This document shows positions 1 to 5,175 of a stretch of 5,175 nucleotides of DNA, piece by piece. Position numbers and translations under genes: made by a program. The first letter of the stretch is position 1. Each line of letters begins with the position of its first letter. The DNA is taken from positions 1 through 5,175 of the forward strand of contig JABJQE010000018.1 of the NCBI GenBank assembly GCA_018663565.1, written 5' to 3'. This stretch comes from Phycisphaerae bacterium (GTDB taxonomy: Bacteria > Planctomycetota > Phycisphaerae > Phycisphaerales > SM1A02). Below the pieces are notes generated by a model. It searched no databases. It was not told the DNA's origin and saw nothing but the letters and a program-made list of their open reading frames with translations.

Positions 1-1607
1 TCCGCTGCACCAATGAAATCGTCAAACACATTCTGCTTGTTAAGTTTGGTTCCTGCCTCGTGCCAAGTTTCACCGTACTCACCACCACCTCGTAAGTTCG
101 CAATAGCAAACACCCCGCCCATTTCCATCCACGCAAGCCGCGAGGCTGAGAAATACGGCATCAGGGACACATTGAATCCACCATACCCATAGAGCAACGT
201 GGGAAGAGCACCATTTCGCTCCAGATCATTCCGGTGAGCAATCGTCATCGGCACAAGCGTGCCGTCGGCGCTCTCGAAGAATACTTGTTTCACGGTAAAG
301 CGAGAAGGGTCAAAATCCACCTTGGTGTCATGCCACATCGAGGTGTCTTCAGTCTTGAGATCGTGCCGGTAGATCTGTGTCGGTGTGGTGAATGAGGTGT
401 AGGTGTAGAACACTTCAGAGTCGTCCGGCCAACCAGAAAGACCGGCGGAGGTACCTACGCCAGGCAGTGCAATGTCGCGAATGTGTCTGCCGGTCATCTC
501 ATGAAGCGACACCTTGCTCGTTGCGTCATGCATCCAGGTAGCTGCAAGTTTGCCCCCAACATGCGAAACTGCCCGAAGCGTGTCTTTTGATTCCGGTATA
601 ACTTCGGTCCACCTGCGACTCTTTGACGGGCTGCTGAAGTCAATCGATACAAGTCGGCCAAGTGGCGCCTCGTTCGAAGTTCGAAAGAGCAGTGTGCTGC
701 CATGGCTGCCCACAAATGCCCACTCAGCTTCGAAGGCCGTGATCAGTGGCTCAAGGCCACCACCGGCCTTGGCGAGATCCTGCACCATGACCTGGTTCTT
801 GTCGCCACCCTTCCAAATATGCACGACCAGCCAGCGGCCATCATCGCTGACGGCTGCTGACCATCCCCAGTGGGGGTGTTCAGCGTCCCTGTGGACCAGT
901 ACGTCCTCGGATTGAGGAGTATTGGTGCGGTGAAACCAGAGCGACTGATTCTCATTCGCCGCTTGTAGTGCGCTGCCTGCTTCAGGTTTGTCATAGCGTG
1001 AGTAATAAAATCCGCTTCCATCAGGCATCCAGCTGGCGCCTGAGAATTTGCTCCACTCAATCAAGTCGGGCAGATCGGTGTTGGAGTTGAGGTCCCGAAT
1101 TCTCCATGTCTTCCAATCTGACCCGCCCTCTGAGATGGCATAGGCAAGAAACCGCCCATCACGACTAAAGCTGGTGCCGCTAATGGCCACGGTGCCGTCT
1201 TCGGACCACGTGTTGGGATCCATCAAAGTCCGCGGCTTCGCATCGAGTGAGTCTGCCACCATCCAGACAGCCTGATTCTGTAGACCATTGTTGTGGGTGA
1301 AGTAGTAGCGTCCGCCCACCTTGATTGGCCTGCTGGTCTTCTCGTAATTCCAAAGCGTCTCAAGTCGATTGCGAATGGCCTCGCGTTCAGGAATCGCATG
1401 CAGATGGCCAAGGCTCACCTCATTCTGCGAGTCAACCCAGTTTGACACATCATCATGCTCACGCACGTCGCCCTCGAGCCATCGATATGGATCAGCCACC
1501 TCAGTGCCATGCCATGTATCCACCACGTCGCCCCGCGGCGTTGACGGATAGGTCGTCGGGGCAACTGCAAGCAGATGTGCAGCACAAATAGCAACAGAAA
1601 GAATCAT
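1..1607 (-). CDS. Prolyl oligopeptidase (S9A), probable signal peptide, 3' end cut by window edge
   Basis: Serine peptidase expected to cleave short peptides on the carboxyl side of proline. I translated the open frame from ATG 1607 to the left edge: 535 codons with no stop. Residues 1-16 (MILSVAICAAHLLAVA) are hydrophobic and resemble a short signal peptide with possible cleavage after AVA, so export to the periplasm is likely; the lack of a basic residue makes this less certain. The Peptidase_S9 N-terminal signature is ADPYRWLE (38-45), followed by a seven-bladed propeller region rich in SxDGR/PDGSGF repeats (about 80-420). The alpha/beta hydrolase domain then starts, with LLYGYGGFN (471-479, Tyr473 matching the oxyanion Tyr473 of pig prolyl oligopeptidase), ANLRGGGEYGETWH (503-516) and KQNVFDDFIGAA (524-535). 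The catalytic Ser in GGSNGG, Asp and His lie beyond the edge, so activity cannot be confirmed here. It is 15 bases downstream of the aminopeptidase gene and probably in the same operon. Confidence 0.94.
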   Translation of the reverse strand, partial: MILSVAICAAHLLAVAPTTYPSTPRGDVVDTWHGTEVADPYRWLEGDVREHDDVSNWVDSQNEVSLGHLHAIPEREAIRNRLETLWNYEKTSRPIKVGGRYYFTHNNGLQNQAVWMVADSLDAKPRTLMDPNTWSEDGTVAISGTSFSRDGRFLAYAISEGGSDWKTWRIRDLNSNTDLPDLIEWSKFSGASWMPDGSGFYYSRYDKPEAGSALQAANENQSLWFHRTNTPQSEDVLVHRDAEHPHWGWSAAVSDDGRWLVVHIWKGGDKNQVMVQDLAKAGGGLEPLITAFEAEWAFVGSHGSTLLFRTSNEAPLGRLVSIDFSSPSKSRRWTEVIPESKDTLRAVSHVGGKLAATWMHDATSKVSLHEMTGRHIRDIALPGVGTSAGLSGWPDDSEVFYTYTSFTTPTQIYRHDLKTEDTSMWHDTKVDFDPSRFTVKQVFFESADGTLVPMTIAHRNDLERNGALPTLLYGYGGFNVSLMPYFSASRLAWMEMGGVFAIANLRGGGEYGETWHEAGTKLNKQNVFDDFIGAA

Positions 1608-1615
1608 TGGTGAAG

Positions 1616-1621
1616 TCTCCT
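1616..1621 (-). promoter_or_regulatory. Ribosome binding site of the S9 peptidase gene
   Basis: On the minus strand this reads AGGAGA, eight bases before the ATG at 1607. It begins within the second of the two tandem TAG stops that end the aminopeptidase gene. The in-frame TAG at 1622-1620 lies only four codons before that ATG, so no earlier start is possible. Confidence 0.7.
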
Positions 1622-1622
1622 A

Positions 1623-2435
1623 CTACCCGACGAGGTCAGGCAAATTGAACATATCGGCAGTCAGTACATTGGGCCCGGATTCAGTAATCAGAACATCAGC
1701 TTCGTAATGCACAGTCATAGATCCATCAACCGTGCGGATAGGCCACGCGTTGACATCGGATGTGACATCATGTTGCCCCGCCGCGAGCATTGGCTCCACG
1801 GCAAGCAACTGACCCGCCTCGAAGATCTGAAAGGCGTCAGGCCACTCATTTGGCGTTGTGGGTACTACGTTTGAAATGAACGGGGCCGCGTGCAGCGTCT
1901 TTCCATATCCATGCCCGCCAAGTCCGCGAACGAGTGAATACCCTGCTTCCTTCTCCACGCAATCTTGCACGGCTCGGGCCCAGTCGATGAGTGGGCGGCC
2001 GGGCTGCATAGCAGCAATGCCGCGGCGAAGTGAGTCGACGCCAACTGCCATGAGCTGTCGGTCCGCGTCTGACACGTCGACAATGCCATATGTCCACGCT
2101 GCATCGCCAATCCAACCCCTGTGCAGGACGCCAATGTCAATGCTGAGTACATCGCCTTCCTGCAGCGGTCGAACCACATCGAGATGCGTGCCATGAACAA
2201 CGCAGTCATTGAGCGAAAGGCACGAATGGCTTGGGAATGGTCGTTGCCCGGGGATGCGATAGCGATAGAAGCATGACGTGCTATCGAGCTTGGTGAGCGT
2301 CTCGGCAACAAATGCGTCTATTTCGCTCAGCGTAAGGCCAGGCTTCAGATAGTCGGCAAGTGCTTCATGCACATGACATACACGCGTGGCGGCTGACTGT
2401 GCGCCCTCAATATCACGAGGCTTTGTTATCAGCAC
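1623..2435 (-). CDS. map: Type I methionine aminopeptidase (M24 family), divergent pocket
   Basis: Dinuclear-metal peptidase of the pita-bread fold, expected to remove the initiator methionine from proteins in the cytosol. At 270 residues it is close to Escherichia coli Map (264) and has no N-terminal zinc-finger extension. Catalytic residues are all present: His81 (VVHG), Asp100 (SIDIG), Asp111 (GDAAW), His175 (GHGYG), His182 (LHAAP), Glu214 (VEPM) and Glu245 (HYEAD), matching E. coli His79, Asp97, Asp108, His171, His178, Glu204 and Glu235. Differences are a longer loop before Cys72 (RYRIPGQRPFPSHSC), Leu181 in place of E. coli Phe177, and about six extra residues around NEWPDAF (196-202). 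The GTG start at 2435 shares its first base with the hutI TAG stop and has a strong ribosome binding site. It ends in two successive in-frame TAG codons. Given its location it may be a second copy rather than the housekeeping enzyme. A related M24 aminopeptidase with another specificity is the main alternative. Confidence 0.88.
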   Translation of the reverse strand: MLITKPRDIEGAQSAATRVCHVHEALADYLKPGLTLSEIDAFVAETLTKLDSTSCFYRYRIPGQRPFPSHSCLSLNDCVVHGTHLDVVRPLQEGDVLSIDIGVLHRGWIGDAAWTYGIVDVSDADRQLMAVGVDSLRRGIAAMQPGRPLIDWARAVQDCVEKEAGYSLVRGLGGHGYGKTLHAAPFISNVVPTTPNEWPDAFQIFEAGQLLAVEPMLAAGQHDVTSDVNAWPIRTVDGSMTVHYEADVLITESGPNVLTADMFNLPDLVG

Positions 2436-3688
2436 TATTCCGGGTCCTCCTCGCTCGACTCAGCAAGGAACTGCACAGGTGTGCCATCAAGCAGGATGAT
2501 GGGCGGGGGGACGGCCCCGAATTCCCACGCTATGGCCCGTGGATCACGCTCGTCGAGTACCTGAATATCAGCTCGCTTGCCAACTTCAAGTGATCCGACC
2601 TCACCTTCAAGCCCAAGTACTGCCGCGGAGTTCCAGGTCGCGGCCGTAATGGCCTCGGCGGGGCGGAGTCCACAGAACCGACACGCAAGTGCAATCGCCA
2701 TCGGCATCGAAGATGTTGGCGCAGAGCCCGGATTGCAGTTCGTCGCAATGGCGATGGCAGCGCCTGCGTCAATCAAACTTCGTCCAGGCGCGTATCGACC
2801 GTCGAGATGGAATCCACTAGCGGGCAGCAGCACACCGACGGTCGTACTGCAAGCAAGTGTGGCAATGTCAGCGGGAGTAATGGCTTCAAGATGATCAACA
2901 CTCTTTGCCCCCATCTCGATGGCCATTGGAACTCCGCCGACGCTATTGAATTGATCTGTGTGGAGCCGAATTGGACAGCCAAGTTCAATAGCTCGCGTGA
3001 AGAGGCGGCGAGTTTGATCGAGCGACCATGCTGCGGCGTCGAGATACGCGTCGCATGTGATACCCGGAAACTCACTCACGACAGCTGGCAACGTGTCCTC
3101 AATGACCAAATCGACAAAGTCTGGTTGTTCAGCATCGATGGCGTGCGCCCCAAGAAACGTGCCGACAATCTGCTGGTCGGAATCCTGGGAGACTTCGTGA
3201 ATTGCTCGGAGCATCTTGACTTCTGACTCAGTGCTGAGCCCGTAGCCAGATTTCACCTCAAGTGTTCCTGTTCCGTACACCTGCATACGTCCGGCACGGG
3301 TCAGCAGGGCGTTGACAAGTTGCTCTTGTGGTGTTGCACGCACAGCCCGCACTGTTGAAAGAATGCCACCGCCGCCCGCAAGAATATCGGAGTAGGCCAC
3401 TCCGCTAAGCAGTGACTCCCATTCACTCAGTCGTGAACCTGCCCAGCATGCGTGGGTGTGACAATCGACCCAACAGGGCAGAACGATCCGCCCATCGAGG
3501 TCGAGTACAACCTCCGCGAGTTCCGTCTCGGGAGGGCTGCCTTGGCCAATAGCCGAGATGCGGCCATTGGTGACCGAGAGCCAGCCATTGTCGATGGCTC
3601 CGAGTTCGCTCATCGCCTCGCCGTGCCGAGGCCCCTCGTCGCCGGACAAGGTCAATATTCGAGCATTTGTAATTGTGACATCTGGCAT
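2435..3688 (-). CDS. hutI: Imidazolonepropionase (amidohydrolase family)
   Basis: Cytosolic metal-dependent hydrolase that opens the ring of 4-imidazolone-5-propanoate to N-formimino-L-glutamate, the third step of histidine degradation. The 417-residue length is normal for the family. A short N-terminal beta region (about 1-70) precedes the TIM-barrel. Visible motifs are DCHTH (75-79, metal ligands His77 and His79), GSR (84-86, substrate Arg86), LEVKSGYGLS (143-152, Tyr149), TFLGAHA (177-183, His182), LHTDQF (242-247, metal ligand His243), DHLE (265-268) and ATNCNPGSAP (315-324). These positions align with Bacillus subtilis HutI residues 80, 82, 89, 152, 185 and 249. The oddity is Asn317, where B. 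subtilis has metal ligand Asp324; the codon is AAC. The ATG at 3688 is chosen because it follows hutU by 7 bases and begins the expected ITNARILTL start. The gene ends in TAG, which overlaps the GTG start of the next gene. Confidence 0.95.
   Translation of the reverse strand: MPDVTITNARILTLSGDEGPRHGEAMSELGAIDNGWLSVTNGRISAIGQGSPPETELAEVVLDLDGRIVLPCWVDCHTHACWAGSRLSEWESLLSGVAYSDILAGGGGILSTVRAVRATPQEQLVNALLTRAGRMQVYGTGTLEVKSGYGLSTESEVKMLRAIHEVSQDSDQQIVGTFLGAHAIDAEQPDFVDLVIEDTLPAVVSEFPGITCDAYLDAAAWSLDQTRRLFTRAIELGCPIRLHTDQFNSVGGVPMAIEMGAKSVDHLEAITPADIATLACSTTVGVLLPASGFHLDGRYAPGRSLIDAGAAIAIATNCNPGSAPTSSMPMAIALACRFCGLRPAEAITAATWNSAAVLGLEGEVGSLEVGKRADIQVLDERDPRAIAWEFGAVPPPIILLDGTPVQFLAESSEEDPE
2446..2452 (-). 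promoter_or_regulatory. Strong ribosome binding site supporting a GTG start
   Basis: On the minus strand this reads GAGGAGG, ten bases before the GTG at 2435-2433, and lies inside the last codons of hutI (encoding the acidic tail). It is the strongest Shine-Dalgarno sequence in the window and decides the start of the aminopeptidase gene, since no ATG is available at this position. Confidence 0.7.
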
Positions 3689-3694
3689 CGGCGG

Positions 3695-3700
3695 CTCACC
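3695..3700 (-). promoter_or_regulatory. Ribosome binding site of hutI, overlapping the hutU stop
   Basis: On the minus strand this reads GGTGAG, six bases before the hutI ATG at 3688, and it contains the TGA stop codon of hutU. The match to the Shine-Dalgarno consensus is partial. Its position inside the end of hutU suggests that ribosomes finishing hutU help initiate hutI, which is inference. Confidence 0.55.
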
Positions 3701-5175
3701 AATCCTTCATTGGTACGTTGACACCTTGTTCGTCAGCACACCGCTGCGCTGATTCATAGCCGGCGTCTGCATGTCGAATGACGCCCAGTAGCGGATCATT
3801 TCGCAGGACTCGTGCAAGTCTTCTGTCCGCGGCATCCGTGCCATCACAGACGATGACTTGGCCCGCATGTTGACTGAATCCAATCCCAACGCCGCCGCCA
3901 TGATGAAATGACACCCAACTTGCGCCGCTTGCGGTGTTGGCCGCGAAGTTCAGTAGAGGCCAGTCGCTGACTGCATCGGTGCCGTCTTTCATCGACTCAG
4001 TCTCTCGATTTGGCGAAGCCACTGAGCCGCAGTCCAGGTGGTCACGTCCAATCACAATGGGTGCCGACACCTCGCCTTTACGAACCATTTCATTGAATCG
4101 AATCCCGGCCTTGTCTCGTTCCCCCAAGCCGAGCCAGCAAATGCGGCACGGCAGACCTTGGAACGCAACCCGCTCGCCAGCCATGGTGAGCCACCGGTGA
4201 AGGCCTTCGTCTTCAGGGAAGAGCTCCATGAGTGCCCGGTCCGTTGCCGCGATATCAGCGGGATCCCCAGACAAGGCACACCAGCGGAATGGTCCTCGGC
4301 CAAGGCAGAATTGCGGTCGAATATACGCAGGCACAAATCCGGGGAAGTCAAAGGCTTGTTCGAATCCCTCGTCCGCGGCACGTTGGCGGATGTTGTTGCC
4401 GTAGTCGAATGTCTTGGCCCCGCGCCGCTGGATGTCGACCATCAGTTCCACATGCCGCCGCATGGTGCTGTTCGATCTCTGAAGATACGTATCCGGATCG
4501 GATAGCCGGAACGCGTCCGCCTCTTCACGAGTGAGTCCGGCGGGGTAGTACCCGTTGAGCGGATCATGTGCGGACGTCTGGTCGGTCAACATGTCTGGCG
4601 TGATGTCCCGCTCAATCAGGCGCTCAAGCAGATCGACTGCATTGCCCAGCCATCCGATTGAGACAGGTTCACGCTTCGCTGCTGCTTCAACCGCTCTGTC
4701 AATCGCTCCGTCAAGATCTTCAATGATCTCATCGAGATACCGATCGGCCACTCGCTTTTCCAGTCGCTCGCGGCACATCTCAGCGATTAGGCAGGTGCCA
4801 TCGTTCATCGTGACAGCCAGTGGCTGCGCGCCGCCCATGCCGCCACAGCCGGCGGTAACTGAGAGTGTTCCAGCAAGCGTTCCACCAAAGTGTTGCCGGC
4901 CGCACTCAGCGAAAGTCTCGTATGTACCTTGCAAGATGCCTTGAGTACCGATGTAAATCCACGATCCGGCCGTCATCTGCCCGTACATCATGAGGCCCTT
5001 GGCGGCGAGTTCATCAAAGTGCGTCTGCGTTGCCCAGTGGGGCACCAAGTTTGAGTTGGCAATAATGACCCTGGGGCTGTCTTCGGTCGTCCTAATCACA
5101 CCAACTGGCTTGCCAGACTGCACAAGCAACGTCTCGTCGGCGGCCATCGACTGGAGCGATGCGATGATGGCGTCA
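3696..5175 (-). CDS. hutU: Urocanate hydratase (urocanase), 5' end cut by window edge
   Basis: Cytosolic NAD-dependent enzyme that adds water to urocanate to give 4-imidazolone-5-propanoate, the second step of histidine degradation. The frame stays open from the TGA stop at 3698-3696 to the right edge. The ATG at 5147 is internal: the nine codons before it read DAIIASLQS, a normal urocanase continuation into DETLLVQSGKPVGV. Counting from that ATG, landmarks are GQMTAGSWIYIGTQG (56-70), the glycine-rich TAGCGGMGGAQPL (98-110), GLPCRICWLGLGER (331-344), GRDHLDCGSVASPNRETE (367-384) and HHGGGVGIGFSQH (415-427). Cys337 in ICW aligns with the catalytic Cys410 of Pseudomonas putida urocanase, so about 64 residues lie outside the window and the full protein would be about 556 residues, normal for the family. 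No frameshift or missing core motif was seen. It is first in the visible gene order, with hutI 7 bases downstream. Identification is secure. Confidence 0.97.
   Translation of the reverse strand, partial: DAIIASLQSMAADETLLVQSGKPVGVIRTTEDSPRVIIANSNLVPHWATQTHFDELAAKGLMMYGQMTAGSWIYIGTQGILQGTYETFAECGRQHFGGTLAGTLSVTAGCGGMGGAQPLAVTMNDGTCLIAEMCRERLEKRVADRYLDEIIEDLDGAIDRAVEAAAKREPVSIGWLGNAVDLLERLIERDITPDMLTDQTSAHDPLNGYYPAGLTREEADAFRLSDPDTYLQRSNSTMRRHVELMVDIQRRGAKTFDYGNNIRQRAADEGFEQAFDFPGFVPAYIRPQFCLGRGPFRWCALSGDPADIAATDRALMELFPEDEGLHRWLTMAGERVAFQGLPCRICWLGLGERDKAGIRFNEMVRKGEVSAPIVIGRDHLDCGSVASPNRETESMKDGTDAVSDWPLLNFAANTASGASWVSFHHGGGVGIGFSQHAGQVIVCDGTDAADRRLARVLRNDPLLGVIRHADAGYESAQRCADEQGVNVPMKDW

Noticed and set aside
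514..915. Plus-strand open frame of 133 codons (and similar ones at 1858-2196, 2807-3226, 4038-4505 and 4555-4944)
   Set aside because: Each lies antisense to a conserved enzyme gene and its translation is low-complexity, Ser/Arg/Pro-rich and matches no family I recognise. They are typical shadows in a GC-rich coding region.
1608..1625. Tandem TAG TAG at the end of map as a possible frameshift or readthrough site
   Set aside because: Map already has its full length and C-terminal motifs, the next gene is in its own context with a good ribosome binding site, and double stops are common.
1865..2311. Minus-strand open frames in alternative frames inside map (1865-2311, 1846-2115)
   Set aside because: They overlap the map frame, which carries the full metal-ligand set. 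The alternative frames show no motif and no ribosome binding site.
3689..3695. Possible promoter or terminator between hutU and hutI
   Set aside because: Only seven bases separate the genes and no inverted repeat with a T-tract is present. No stretch over 15 bases in the window is non-coding.
4029..4031. Cys373 in HutU motif DCGSVASP, where many urocanases have Ser
   Set aside because: From memory, Bacillus-type urocanases also have Cys here, so it appears to be normal family variation rather than an active-site change.
1..5175. CRISPR array, tRNA/rRNA, insertion sequence or att-site repeats
   Set aside because: Reading both strands, I saw no regularly spaced repeats, transposase motifs, tRNA-like stems or terminal inverted repeats. 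The window is filled by four intact or edge-cut enzyme genes.

Overview
The window is almost wholly coding, and every supported gene lies on the minus strand. Read from high to low coordinates they are: urocanate hydratase (hutU, 5' end beyond the right edge), imidazolonepropionase (hutI), a type I methionine aminopeptidase (map-like, M24 family), and a prolyl oligopeptidase (S9A family, 3' end beyond the left edge). The junctions are 7 bases, a one-base stop/start overlap (TAGTG), and 15 bases. Each downstream gene has a Shine-Dalgarno-like sequence inside or next to the end of the previous gene. No internal promoter or terminator is visible, so this looks like an interior slice of one operon that continues past both edges.

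HutU converts urocanate to 4-imidazolone-5-propanoate and HutI opens that ring to give N-formimino-L-glutamate. These are steps two and three of histidine catabolism. HutH and the last enzyme (HutG or HutF-type) are not in view and could lie upstream of 5175 or elsewhere. The two downstream genes encode peptidases, one that trims N-terminal residues and one that cleaves after proline in short peptides. A simple reading is that peptide breakdown and histidine breakdown are expressed together, but this is inference from gene order.

The organism is a bacterium of moderate-to-high GC content, using Shine-Dalgarno initiation and the standard code (both TGA and TAG stops appear). The HutI and Map proteins carry distinctive sequence variants (CHTHACWAG and ATNCNPGSAP in HutI; an RYRIPGQRPFPSHSC loop and NEWPDAF insert in Map). 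From memory these resemble proteins of the Planctomycetes/Phycisphaerae group. That placement is tentative and was not tested.

Points of interest are the pairing of hut genes with peptidases, an Asp-to-Asn change at a predicted metal ligand of HutI, and a methionine aminopeptidase whose methionine-binding pocket looks altered. I found no RNA gene, CRISPR array, mobile element or convincing novel system.
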